Shown here piece after piece: positions 9,491 to 17,420 of a stretch of 64,000 bases of DNA. The stretch is taken from contig OZ242384.1 of the NCBI GenBank assembly GCA_965208965.1, positions 1,736,001-1,800,000 of the forward strand. The letters are read 5' to 3'. The translations under genes were made by a program, and so were the position numbers. Under the pieces are notes generated by a model, which did no database searches, was not told the DNA's origin, and saw nothing but the letters and a program-made list of their open reading frames with translations. This stretch comes from Bin5 sp965208965. Lineage in GTDB: Bacteria > Chloroflexota > Anaerolineae > Caldilineales > Caldilineaceae. Each line of letters opens with the position of its first letter. Within the stretch, counting starts at the first letter, position 1.

Positions 9491-11062
9491 ATGGACTTGC
9501 TAGTCGTAGTTGTCATTATCGTCGCGGCTTTGATTGGCGCGGCCATCGTCGGGTATCTCATATATTTTGCCTATCAACGCGGGTTGACATCTGGCGCAAG
9601 TCAAGAGGTGGAGCGGCAGGAACTCGCTCTGCAGAGCGCTGAGACACAAGCGACCCAGATTCTTACGGAAGCCGAGGCAGAAGTTCAACGCCAGCAGCTT
9701 GCTCTAAAGGAGGAAGAAGTACGAATACGCAGCGAACTGGACGCCACGCGCACACGCCAGCGCAGAGATCTGGATCGTAGCGAAGGCCGCCTCCGCAATC
9801 GACAGGAGCAGATCGATAAGCGGGTCGATCAGCTCGAAAACCGCGAGCGCAAACTGAACCAGAGAGAAAGCGGCCTGGACAAACGTACGGCAGATCTGGA
9901 AGCCGCCGAACAACAGCGCAATGAAGAACTGCAACTCGTGGCCCATATGACCCAGGAAGAGGCCAAAGAGATTCTGCTTCAGGAGGCTGAAAGGAACTCG
10001 CGGCAGGAGCTTGCCCGTACAATTCGTGAGGTTGAGGCGGAGACCCAGGAGATCGCCGAACGCCGCGCCAGGGAGATCATCACGCTGTCCGTGGAGCGGA
10101 TCGCCAGCGAGCATGTAACCGAGTATTCCGTCAGTGCTGTCAACCTGCCATCCGATGAGATGAAGGGACGAATAATCGGGCGGCAGGGGCGAAACATACG
10201 CGCCATCGAACAGGCGACAGGGGTTGATCTGGTTGTGGACGATACACCAGAAGCAATCCTGATCAGCAGCTTCGACCCTGTGCGACGCGAGGTTGCGCGC
10301 ATCTCTCTCAGCAAACTGGTCTCCGACGGCCGCATTCATCCGGCCCGCATCGAGAAAGAGGTAGAGAGGGCCCAACAGGAAGTGAATCAGGTTATTCAGG
10401 AGGCTGGGGAGCAGGCCCTGATCGAGACCAATACCCAGGGGCTGCACAGAGAGATCCAAAGACTGCTCGGTCGTCTGAAGTTCCGCACCAGTTACGGGCA
10501 AAATCAATATTACCACGCAATTGAAACCGCCCATCTGGCCGCCGTGATCGCTGAGGAGTTACACGCAGATGTAAAGACGAGCCGTCTTGGGGGTTTGCTG
10601 CACGACCTTGGCAAGGCCGTCAGCCATGAGATCGACGGCCCGCATGCCATCGTCGGCGGTGAAATCGCCAAGCGATACGGGCTCAATGCCAAGGTCGTCA
10701 ACTGCATCGCCAGCCATCACGGCGAGGTCGAACCGGAATCTATCGAAGCCGTTATCGTGGCGGCGGCAGATGCCATCAGCGGGGCACGGCCGGGCGCGCG
10801 CCGCGAAAGCCTCGAAGCGTATATCAAACGGGTGACAGCCCTGGAGGATATTGCCAACAGCTTTGAGGGGGTGAATCAGACATTCGCCATTCAGGCCGGC
10901 CGCGAGATCCGGGTGATCGTGCAGCCGGATGAAATCGACGATCTACAGGTCATCGAACTGGGGAAAAACATAGCCAGTAAGATCGAAGATAATCTGGAAT
11001 ATCCGGGACAAATTCGCGTTACAGTAATTCGCGAGACCCGCGCCGTTTCCCACGCGACCTAG
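9491..11062 (+). CDS. rny: Ribonuclease Y
   Basis: A 523-residue membrane-anchored endoribonuclease that initiates mRNA decay. One N-terminal membrane helix (about 2-24) is followed by a long coiled coil (about 30-190), a KH RNA-binding domain (GRIIGRQGRNIRAIEQATGVD near 225) and an HD phosphohydrolase domain (LLHDLGKAVSHE near 370, then SHHGEVEP). The order and length match the family exactly. ATG 9491 is chosen over the TTG at 9461 because the protein then begins at the hydrophobic anchor. It follows recX by 144 bases, so co-transcription is possible. Confidence 0.97.
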   Translation: MDLLVVVVIIVAALIGAAIVGYLIYFAYQRGLTSGASQEVERQELALQSAETQATQILTEAEAEVQRQQLALKEEEVRIRSELDATRTRQRRDLDRSEGRLRNRQEQIDKRVDQLENRERKLNQRESGLDKRTADLEAAEQQRNEELQLVAHMTQEEAKEILLQEAERNSRQELARTIREVEAETQEIAERRAREIITLSVERIASEHVTEYSVSAVNLPSDEMKGRIIGRQGRNIRAIEQATGVDLVVDDTPEAILISSFDPVRREVARISLSKLVSDGRIHPARIEKEVERAQQEVNQVIQEAGEQALIETNTQGLHREIQRLLGRLKFRTSYGQNQYYHAIETAHLAAVIAEELHADVKTSRLGGLLHDLGKAVSHEIDGPHAIVGGEIAKRYGLNAKVVNCIASHHGEVEPESIEAVIVAAADAISGARPGARRESLEAYIKRVTALEDIANSFEGVNQTFAIQAGREIRVIVQPDEIDDLQVIELGKNIASKIEDNLEYPGQIRVTVIRETRAVSHAT

Positions 11063-11115
11063 CGCGCAATCTGACGTGGCTGCATGCATGGTATGGTCGG
11101 ACTGACAGTTGCCGG

Positions 11116-11134
11116 GCCGACCGATGGTGTCGGC
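11116..11134. terminator. Hairpin between convergent rny and ricT
   Basis: GCCGAC-cgatggt-GTCGGC lies in the 160-base convergent gap. No T-tract is seen, so termination activity is uncertain. Confidence 0.3.
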
Positions 11135-11222
11135 TGTGCAGCGCCGTCTCTTGCAGCATCCGCTCCCTTCTCTGGCAGGGCACCGAATTCGTCTGAATCC
11201 CTGACGCGCCTTGCGGCAGACC

Positions 11223-12092
11223 CTACTCCTCGCCTGCGCGCCGTTTGACGGTGCAGCCGCCGCAGGTGCCGCAGCCCCCGTCCTTTTCATTCTTCCCCGT
11301 AATCAGTTCCGAAAGTCCGAACTCGGCCAGGACGTTATTCTCAAGCAGAACCGTAACGCTTTCCTTAAGCGGGTGCAGGTGACGAATCCGGCCTTTGCCT
11401 TGGTTTGTCGTAACCTCTGCCCCGACTTTCGGCATCTTCTTGTTTGCCTTCTTATAGATCGGATCCTCATAAGAAAGGCAACAGAGCAGCCGGCCGCAGA
11501 CGCCGCTGATCTCGTCCTGATTCAGAGGCAACTGCTGGTTTTTCGCCTGCCGAATGCTCACTGAGGCAAACTCTCGCAACCAGCTGGTGCAACAGAGTTG
11601 TCGCCCGCACTTGCCTACGCCGTCCAGCAACTTGGCCTCGTCGCGCACGCCAATCTGGCGCATTTCGATGCGCGTGTGAAAAGTGCGGGCCAGATCGCGT
11701 ACAAGCGCACGGAAATCAACCCGCTGCTCCGCGGCGAAGTAGACGGTCAGCCTGCCGCCCTCGTAGTTGTATTCACAGCGATGCACCTTGATATTTAATC
11801 TGTGTGCCTTCGCCTTCTCGCGGCAGATGGACACCGCCTCGGCCTGCTTGTCTTTCCAAAGATCCTTCTGCAAAAGGTCCCAGGGCGTTGCCCGGCGAAC
11901 TACACGCTTGATATCGCCGACGATTTCGTTGCTGGAAACATTGTGTGGCCCTTGCACGATCTGCACCAGGTCCCGGCCTTTGACCGTATCCACGATTACA
12001 TAGTCTTTCGGCGCCAGATCCGTGTGGTGCACCGGATCGAAGAAATATATTTTTGTAACGGGTTTGAATTGGGCTCCGACTACAATGGGCAT
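11223..12092 (-). CDS. ricT: PSP1-domain protein RicT (YaaT)
   Basis: A 289-residue PSP1/RicT protein. In Bacillus, RicT forms an Fe-S containing complex with RicA and RicF that promotes RNase Y-dependent mRNA processing. The family Cys clusters are clear: CGRQLCCTSW near residue 160 and GVCGRLLCCLSYE near 200, with an extra CGTCGGC near the C-terminus. It follows holB by 73 bases on the same strand, the holB-yaaT pairing also seen in Firmicutes. It converges on rny, the enzyme its homologue regulates. Confidence 0.9.
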   Translation of the reverse strand: MPIVVGAQFKPVTKIYFFDPVHHTDLAPKDYVIVDTVKGRDLVQIVQGPHNVSSNEIVGDIKRVVRRATPWDLLQKDLWKDKQAEAVSICREKAKAHRLNIKVHRCEYNYEGGRLTVYFAAEQRVDFRALVRDLARTFHTRIEMRQIGVRDEAKLLDGVGKCGRQLCCTSWLREFASVSIRQAKNQQLPLNQDEISGVCGRLLCCLSYEDPIYKKANKKMPKVGAEVTTNQGKGRIRHLHPLKESVTVLLENNVLAEFGLSELITGKNEKDGGCGTCGGCTVKRRAGEE

Positions 12093-12165
12093 GGTAGATT
12101 CTCCATGATCGCTGCCGCGACGGGCACTGCAACGGACAGCTGAAAGTGTACTTCAGCACCACCTG

Positions 12166-13185
12166 TCAGGCGCGCGGCCGCGGCATCTGCAAAAGAAGCA
12201 CGTCCAGTGCCAGCCCTGTATTGACTGTATGCCTCAGGTAGCCCTCGATGCGGCTTAACGTGCGCAGATAGGCCTGAACATCGCCGGGGCGAAAGTCACC
12301 GGCCGCATCTGCCAGAGCGTCCACTAGATCTATGTTGGCGCACTGCTCCAGACAGCCAGACTGGGCCAACATAACATCGCGCCACCAACTCGTCCACAGG
12401 CCAAGCAAGGTGAACAGTCGAGTCTGGTTGCGAGCGGCCGCCAGCTTCTGTGCAAAAGCAAGGCGAGCCACCCGACTGCTGCGACTCAACTCCTGCAGTT
12501 CCGCCAGCCGTTCGCTCCTTTCCGTCAGCGGCTCCGGCTGGTCGATCTGTTCAACCGCCCAGCCCAGACAGCCGTTCGCCAAACGTGCCAGCAGCGCGGC
12601 CTGCTGCGGAGATGCTTCCCAGCGAGCCCGAAGCGCGTCTTCCATGATCCGCTCCCCAAGGGGCCGCAGCGCGAGGACTTGGCAGCGGCTGACGATCGTT
12701 GGCAAAAGAGCGGACCGGTCCTGGGCGGTCAGACAGAGAACTACGTGCGGCGGCGGCTCTTCCAGAGTTTTCAGCAGTTTGTTGGCGAAGCTGATGTGAG
12801 CCCTGTGCGCGTCCTGAATCAGAAAGACTTTGTAGCGCCCCTCCATCGGGTGCAGCAACGCCTGACGAACGATGTCGGCCGCCTGTTCAGCACGATGAAG
12901 GCCATTCTCCCTGTCCGGCTGACCGTGACGGTCGGTCGGAGGCAGCAAAACGAAATCGGGATGGCTGCCGGACTGCATGAGTCGGCATGCGCGGCAGTTC
13001 GCGCATGCCTGCCCGTCTACAGATTCCTTGCATAGAAGCGATTGAGCAAAGCAGCGAGCCAAGGTCGATTTGCCCACCTGGGCCGCGCCCTCAAACAGAT
13101 AGGCATGGCGCAGCGTCTCACGCCGGATACCATTTTGCAACAGTTTTACGGCCCACTGATGGCCTACGACCGGGCCTTCAGCCAC
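12166..13185 (-). CDS. holB: DNA polymerase III subunit delta-prime
   Basis: A 339-residue clamp-loader subunit of the AAA+ family. Walker A-like FEGAAQVGKSTLA is near residues 30-43, and a Cys4-type zinc module (C-KESVDGQAC-ANC-RAC) near 52-67. The LLKTLEEPPPHV segment (near 138) is typical of DnaX/HolB proteins, as is the C-terminal helical collar domain. It would load the sliding clamp together with the tau and delta subunits encoded elsewhere. It is the first gene of the holB-ricT unit, with a promoter at 13226-13254. Confidence 0.92.
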   Translation of the reverse strand: MAEGPVVGHQWAVKLLQNGIRRETLRHAYLFEGAAQVGKSTLARCFAQSLLCKESVDGQACANCRACRLMQSGSHPDFVLLPPTDRHGQPDRENGLHRAEQAADIVRQALLHPMEGRYKVFLIQDAHRAHISFANKLLKTLEEPPPHVVLCLTAQDRSALLPTIVSRCQVLALRPLGERIMEDALRARWEASPQQAALLARLANGCLGWAVEQIDQPEPLTERSERLAELQELSRSSRVARLAFAQKLAAARNQTRLFTLLGLWTSWWRDVMLAQSGCLEQCANIDLVDALADAAGDFRPGDVQAYLRTLSRIEGYLRHTVNTGLALDVLLLQMPRPRA

Positions 13186-13225
13186 TTGTATCTCCCTCTC
13201 TTAATCAATGGCGAGATATCGCGGC

Positions 13226-13254
13226 ATTTTATCACAGTGCCAATCGGCGGACAA
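13226..13254 (-). promoter_or_regulatory. Promoter of holB-ricT
   Basis: On the minus strand, -35 TTGTCC (13249-13254), a 17-base spacer and -10 TAAAAT (13226-13231) end 40 bases before the holB start. Confidence 0.6.
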
Positions 13255-13529
13255 GCAGTCTCCAACTTTAGGTGCATCCCTATATTGGGGCGAACTTTCG
13301 TATACCTCAAGCAACGACTAACCCATGTCCGGCCCTCACATCCATCCCCACTCCTCTTTATTCACTCTTCACCATGCCACAGATGCTGAGTATACTGGCA
13401 GGTTTTGTCGCTATTTGTCATCTTTTTTGGGGGACCCCCATTCGAATCAACGGCTCAGCAGAGAGAACACTGAAAGTGGAATCCGACGACACGGCCCCAG
13501 AATCGGTTCCCCCAACCTCCCGTCTCAAT

Positions 13530-13546
13530 CCACTGACCACTGCAGT
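13530..13546. repeat. Intergenic CCACTGACC repeat, copy 2
   Basis: CCACTGACCACTGCAGT is identical over 17 bases to 1450-1466. It lies in the holB-rplL gap (13186-13648), which otherwise holds only the holB promoter and the rplL terminator. Confidence 0.45.
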
Positions 13547-13590
13547 TCGGCTGCACCCACGGTTTGCGGTTGCTTTCTACCAGGACCCTG

Positions 13591-13629
13591 AAAAAAAGGG
13601 GGTGCATCCATTTGTGGATGCACCCCCTT
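13591..13629 (-). terminator. Rho-independent terminator of rplJ-rplL
   Basis: Perfect arms GGGGGTGCATCCA (13598-13610) and TGGATGCACCCCC (13615-13627) enclose a four-base loop. On the minus strand the stem is followed by seven T (the A-run at 13591-13597). This is a textbook terminator 20 bases past the rplL stop. Confidence 0.95.
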
Positions 13630-13648
13630 GATTGGTCCGCCAGAAAGG

Positions 13649-14029
13649 TTACTTGATCTCTACAGTTGCCCCTTCGGCCTCCAGTTGGGTTTTGGCGTCT
13701 TCGGCGACATCCTTTGCCACACCCTGCACCACGGGCGCCGGCGCGCTCTCGACCAACTCCTTGGCCTCTCGCAATCCAAGGCTTGTTACCGCGCGCACAG
13801 CTTTAATGACGTTGATCTTCTTGGCTCCCATATCGGCGAGGATCACGTCAAACTCCGTCTGCTCTTCCGCCTCTTCTTCGACTTCAGCTGCGGCGCCGGC
13901 TACTCCGGCCACGGCCACAGATGCCGCAGCGCTCACGCCCCAGGACTCTTCAAGCATCTTCACCAGTTCTGCGGCTTCCAGAAGCGTTAGCTCGTCCAGC
14001 TGTTCTTTGATTGCATTCAGGTCTGCCAT
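13649..14029 (-). CDS. rplL: Ribosomal protein bL12 (L7/L12)
   Basis: A 126-residue ribosomal stalk protein. It has the N-terminal dimerisation helix (EQLDELTLLEAAELVKMLEE), an Ala/Glu-rich hinge (about 33-52) and the globular C-terminal domain that recruits translation GTPases (EFDVILADMGAKKINVIKAVR). Length and domain order are standard. It follows rplJ by 99 bases and is closed by a strong terminator, so rplJ-rplL ends here. rpoB does not follow, unlike the usual order. Confidence 0.97.
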   Translation of the reverse strand: MADLNAIKEQLDELTLLEAAELVKMLEESWGVSAAASVAVAGVAGAAAEVEEEAEEQTEFDVILADMGAKKINVIKAVRAVTSLGLREAKELVESAPAPVVQGVAKDVAEDAKTQLEAEGATVEIK

Positions 14030-14128
14030 CTTTGGAATTCTCCCTGTAGTCTGTTTCTGTCTGTTTCCTGTCTCGTCGACGATACAACGTTGCCTGTAGG
14101 AGGGGGTTGAGCCCCTCTGTTGTGACGC

Positions 14129-14665
14129 TCAGGCGGCCTCTGCCTGCGCATCAGCGTGCGCTTTGACGACCCGCGCCAGGCTGACCCCTGGTTCATTGAC
14201 GACTCGGGCAAGCTGTGTGGCGGGCGCAAGAATTGTCGCCAGCAACTTCGCCAGCATTTCATCCCGCGTGGGCAGTTCCGATAGTGCCCCGGCGGCGGCG
14301 GCATCCAGAACGTTCTGCTCCAGGATTCCGCCTTTGATCTCGATAATCTCATCCAGATCCCCAAGACCGTCCTTCAATGCCGTCACGCCTCTGCCGATAT
14401 CTTCGCCGACAAATGCGACCGCATTCGGCCCTTCCAACAGTTCATCCAACTCCTCGGTCACACCTCTGTCCTTCAAGGCAAGCCGCATAAGCCGGTTCTT
14501 CACGACCATATAGGACGTATTCGCCTCTTTGAGGCTGGCGCGCAGCCCGTTGATCTGCGTGACGGTGGAGCCGCGATAATCCGTGAACACCACAGCAGAA
14601 GCGTCCTCCAGGTGTGAGGTGTACAGTGCGACAAGCTCTTCCTTCTTCTCTCGACTAAGTGCCAA
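14129..14665 (-). CDS. rplJ: Ribosomal protein uL10
   Basis: A 178-residue protein that anchors L12 dimers to 23S rRNA. Family motifs are VVFTDYRGSTVTQINGLRASL and YMVVKNRLMRLAL. The start is TTG at 14665, preceded by AAAGGGGGAA; the nearby ATG eight bases upstream is out of frame. It has its own promoter and a long structured leader with an attenuator-like hairpin, consistent with autogenous control by the L10-L12 complex. Confidence 0.96.
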   Translation of the reverse strand: MALSREKKEELVALYTSHLEDASAVVFTDYRGSTVTQINGLRASLKEANTSYMVVKNRLMRLALKDRGVTEELDELLEGPNAVAFVGEDIGRGVTALKDGLGDLDEIIEIKGGILEQNVLDAAAAGALSELPTRDEMLAKLLATILAPATQLARVVNEPGVSLARVVKAHADAQAEAA

Positions 14666-14918
14666 TTGACATTCCCCCTTTCTTCAGGAATCCTGCGGGG
14701 ACGCATGCAAATCCGCTCTGAGCCCCCTCCAATCTCCGGCGGGCGCTGTAAACAAAAACGCCCTTGCCATGCAGACAAAGGCGTAACAAGCGACTCCTTC
14801 CATTCAACGGCGGTAAGGTCGCTGTGTTCAGCCCTTGGCCGGCTGCGCATCTCGGCGCATTTACTTTCGCGGCGCGAATACCGACTGTCTACGGAACTGA
14901 GAATCGTATGCTGTTTAA
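14666..14918 (-). promoter_or_regulatory. Probable L10 leader of rplJ
   Basis: The leader between the rplJ promoter and start contains, on the minus strand, CCGTAGACAGTCGGT (14880-14894). This resembles the conserved core of bacterial L10 leaders, where L10(L12)4 binds and represses. It is followed downstream by an attenuator-type hairpin. The assignment rests on my recall of the family consensus and is not a model search. Confidence 0.6.
14751..14783 (-). terminator. Attenuator hairpin in rplJ leader
   Basis: On the minus strand, CGCCTTTG-tctgcatgg-CAAGGGCG (one G-U pair) is followed directly by TTTTTGTT, 85 bases before the rplJ start. An intrinsic terminator inside a ribosomal protein leader indicates attenuation control. 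Confidence 0.75.
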
Positions 14919-14926
14919 GCGTGCCA

Positions 14927-14956
14927 ATTCTACCTTACAGCCCCAAGCAGTGCCAA
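14927..14956 (-). promoter_or_regulatory. Promoter of rplJ-rplL
   Basis: On the minus strand, -35 TTGGCA (14951-14956), an 18-base spacer and -10 TAGAAT (14927-14932) lie just after the rplA stop. rplJL can therefore be transcribed separately from rplKA. Confidence 0.6.
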
Positions 14957-14963
14957 ACCGGGT

Positions 14964-15677
14964 CTACGCCGCCTTAAGCATTGAGGCCGCATTGACATCA
15001 ACGCGAACACCCGGCCCCATCGTGCTGGTCAGCGTCACCCGCTTCAAATAGATACCCTTGATAGCCGAAGGCCTCGCCGCCACGACCGCTTCCATCACGG
15101 AAGTGAAGTTGTCGAGTATCTGCTCGCCGCTGAAGCTCGCTTTGCCGATCGGCACATGGACATTACTTGTCTTATCGACGCGAAACTCCACGCGGCCCAG
15201 GCGAGTCTCCTGAATGACACGCGGCAGTTCGTCGGCCTGCACAATTGTACCAGCTTTGGGGCTGGGCATCATTCCCCTGGGGCCGAGCACGCGACCCAGC
15301 CGGCCAACCACCCGCATCATATCTGGCGTGGCAAGGACGACATCAAAATCAAGCCAACCATCCTGAATTCGCTTGGCCAGATCCTCGCCGCCGACATAGT
15401 CGGCGCCGGCCTCCTCGGCTACGCTTACGCCATCCGCGCCGGCAAAGACCAGAATGCGCACGACTCGACCCGTGCCGTGGGGCAGGGTCACCACGCCCCG
15501 AACCTGCTGGTCGGCGTGACGGGGGTCAACACCGGTGCTCAGATGCACCTCCACCGTCTCATCGAATTTGGCCGTCGCGCCGTCCCGCATCAGGTCAACG
15601 GCTTCAGCCGGCTGGTACTGCGTATTCCGGTCAATCTTGCTACGCGCTGCGTTATAGCGCTTGCCATGTTTTGGCAT
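14964..15677 (-). CDS. rplA: Ribosomal protein uL1
   Basis: A 237-residue protein of the mobile L1 stalk of the large subunit. Family motifs include ATPDMMRVVGRLGRVLGPRGMMPSPKAGT (cut here to the core MMPSPKAGT) and GKASFSGEQILDNF. The length is usual. The ATG follows AAGGAGTGAACC. It lies 99 bases after rplK, in the conserved rplK-rplA pair. Confidence 0.97.
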   Translation of the reverse strand: MPKHGKRYNAARSKIDRNTQYQPAEAVDLMRDGATAKFDETVEVHLSTGVDPRHADQQVRGVVTLPHGTGRVVRILVFAGADGVSVAEEAGADYVGGEDLAKRIQDGWLDFDVVLATPDMMRVVGRLGRVLGPRGMMPSPKAGTIVQADELPRVIQETRLGRVEFRVDKTSNVHVPIGKASFSGEQILDNFTSVMEAVVAARPSAIKGIYLKRVTLTSTMGPGVRVDVNAASMLKAA

Positions 15678-15776
15678 GGTTCACTCCTTGTGGTGCAAAC
15701 GGGGCACAAGCGTGTGCCCCTCCCACTCATGAATAAATGGTTTCTGCAGGGCCGCAATCAAATCTGCAGGTCCCGC

Positions 15777-16202
15777 CTAATCGACAACCGTTACTCCCAT
15801 ACTGCGGGCCGTCCCCCGCACCATCTGCATGGCGCTGTCTATGGGGATATTGCCCAGGTCCTTCAGTTTTACCTCGGCGATCTCCCGCACCTGTTGACTG
15901 GTGATCTCCCCCACCAGCTCCGTATTGGGAATGCCGCTGCCTTTATCGATCCCGGCCGCCTTCTTGATCAGTTCGGCCGCCGGCGGTGTCTTGGTGATGA
16001 ATGTAAATGATTGATCCTGGAAAATCGTGATTTCGACCGGAACGACCTGCCCCATTTGACTTTGTGTACGCGCATTGTACTCCTTGCAGAAGCCCATGAT
16101 ATTGACACCATGCGGGCCCAGCGCCGTGCCTACCGGTGGGGCAGGGTTGGCTTTGCCGGCAGGGATCTGCAACTTGACAACTGCTTTGACTTTCTTCGCC
16201 AT
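15777..16202 (-). CDS. rplK: Ribosomal protein uL11
   Basis: A 141-residue protein of the GTPase-associated centre. PAGKANPAPPVGTALGPHGVNIM lies in the N-terminal domain (core PPVGTALGPHGVN). The C-terminal rRNA-binding domain has TPPAAELIKKAAG and SAMQMVRGTARSMGV. The length is normal. It follows nusG by 18 bases, so secE-nusG-rplK-rplA are probably one transcript. Confidence 0.97.
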   Translation of the reverse strand: MAKKVKAVVKLQIPAGKANPAPPVGTALGPHGVNIMGFCKEYNARTQSQMGQVVPVEITIFQDQSFTFITKTPPAAELIKKAAGIDKGSGIPNTELVGEITSQQVREIAEVKLKDLGNIPIDSAMQMVRGTARSMGVTVVD

Positions 16203-16220
16203 CTCGCCTGCTTCTCCTTA

Positions 16221-16859
16221 TTACGTATCCCGTTCCAATTGGAGGAAGTCCACCTCCACCGGCGTTTCCCGGTTGAAGAAACTCACCATGACGCGGGCTT
16301 TACCCTTCTCTGGCTCCAGCGTATCGACGACACCTGTGAACTCAGCAAACGGGCCCTCGATGATTCGGACGCGTTCACCCACATCGAAGCTGACCTTGAC
16401 GCGCGGTTCGTCGGACTCGATGCGGCTCATGATGTGGTTCACTTCGGCCTGGCTCAAGGGGCTCGGTTTGTTTCCCATGCCCACAAAGCTAGTTACGCCC
16501 GGGGTATTGCGCACCACATACCAGCTGTCCTCATCCATGATCATCTCTATGAGAATATAACCGGGGAAAACCTGGCGCTCTACCTCGCGGCGAATGCCTT
16601 CCTTGATCTCGATCTCGGTTTCAGTAGGTACCACGATCTGCAGAATCCGGTCGGTCATGTTCATCGATTCCGCCCGGTGTTCCAGATTCTTCTTTACCTT
16701 GTTTTCCTTGCCTGAATAGCTGTGCACCACATACCATTCCGCTCTCGGGCCGGTCGGCTCCTCTTCAGTGGTTGCGGACGCGTCATCGTCCACCAATTCG
16801 GAAACCGCCCCGTCTTCCTGCAACTCAGCGTCGACGCCTGCATTCATTATATCGCCCAC
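16221..16859 (-). CDS. nusG: Transcription elongation factor NusG
   Basis: A 212-residue NusG, which binds the RNA polymerase clamp and links transcription to translation or Rho. An acidic N-terminal tail (about 35 residues) precedes the NGN domain, which starts at EWYVVHSYSGKENKV. The KOW domain is at the C-terminus (GERVRIIEGPFAEFTG). The GTG at 16859 is preferred because AAGGAGG stands five bases before it; an upstream ATG at 16880 would place this site inside the gene. It follows secE by 75 bases. Confidence 0.95.
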   Translation of the reverse strand: MGDIMNAGVDAELQEDGAVSELVDDDASATTEEEPTGPRAEWYVVHSYSGKENKVKKNLEHRAESMNMTDRILQIVVPTETEIEIKEGIRREVERQVFPGYILIEMIMDEDSWYVVRNTPGVTSFVGMGNKPSPLSQAEVNHIMSRIESDEPRVKVSFDVGERVRIIEGPFAEFTGVVDTLEPEKGKARVMVSFFNRETPVEVDFLQLERDT

Positions 16860-16934
16860 AGAATCCTCCTTGCGCGTCACATTCCAGAACCGGCTCTTTC
16901 TCTACGAAAGAAGGCGGTTGCGCCACAGATGCTG

Positions 16935-17153
16935 CTAAAACACCTGCAGAAAAAGTGTCACCAGATAACTGAAGAATGAGTCTACTGCGAACAGCACAAG
17001 CGCGGCGATTGTGGTGACTATCAACACTACGACGGTCAGGCGGGTCCCTTCTTCGCGCGTCGGCCAGGTGACCTTGCCGATCTCAGCGCGGGTCTCCTTG
17101 AAGTACCGCACAATTGCGTTATCAGACCTTTGAACAGTTGTTGACCGGCTCAC
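16935..17153 (-). CDS. secE: Protein translocase subunit SecE
   Basis: A 72-residue single-span subunit of the SecYEG channel. The amphipathic segment KETRAEIGKVTWPTREE (about 19-35) and one membrane helix (about 41-65) are exactly the short SecE type. The GTG at 17153 is chosen because GGAG lies six bases upstream; a longer frame from 17204 adds 17 residues unlike SecE. It follows tRNA-Trp, and no rpmG gene is found between tuf and secE. Confidence 0.92.
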   Translation of the reverse strand: MSRSTTVQRSDNAIVRYFKETRAEIGKVTWPTREEGTRLTVVVLIVTTIAALVLFAVDSFFSYLVTLFLQVF

Positions 17154-17256
17154 GATTGACTCCGTTTGGTGTGTGAACACAGGAATGTGTTCACAGCGCC
17201 CCAATTCTCACCTTCTTATCGACCGGCTCGCGGCGCTATGGGCCTTGTTAGGCGGA

Positions 17257-17289
17257 AAATGACCACCGCGCGGCTGCCGGTGGTCATTT
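17257..17289 (-). terminator. Hairpin between tRNA-Trp and secE
   Basis: Arms AAATGACCACCG (17257-17268) and CGGTGGTCATTT (17278-17289) form a perfect 12-bp stem five bases past the tRNA 3' end, followed on the minus strand by TCC. It may terminate the tRNA transcript or act as a processing site. Confidence 0.6.
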
Positions 17290-17294
17290 CTTGA

Positions 17295-17367
17295 CAGGCG
17301 AGGCAGGACTTGAACCCGCAACCTGCGGTTTTGGAGACCGCCGCTCTGCCAATTGAGCTACTCGCCT
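17295..17367 (-). tRNA. trnW: tRNA-Trp (CCA anticodon)
   Basis: The gene is 73 bases on the minus strand. The acceptor stem is AGGCGAG/CTCGCCT with discriminator G. The anticodon arm GCGGT-CTCCAAA-ACCGC gives CCA, and the T-arm contains GGTTCAAGTCC. The 3' CCA is not encoded. Its place between tuf and secE is a common bacterial arrangement. Confidence 0.97.
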
Positions 17368-17372
17368 AAAAT

Positions 17373-17399
17373 GTCCGCAAGCAATGATCTCTTACGGAC
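17373..17399 (-). terminator. Hairpin after tuf
   Basis: On the minus strand GTCCGTAAG-agatcattg-CTTGCGGAC (one G-T pair) is followed by ATTTTA. It lies between the tuf stop and tRNA-Trp. The short T-run makes it a weak terminator or a processing hairpin. Confidence 0.55.
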
Positions 17400-17420
17400 T
17401 GTTTCAACTTATCCAGAAGG

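Noticed and set aside
17204..17420. An rpmG (L33) gene between tuf and secE
   Set aside because: Many bacteria have it here, but the bases contain only tRNA-Trp and two hairpins.
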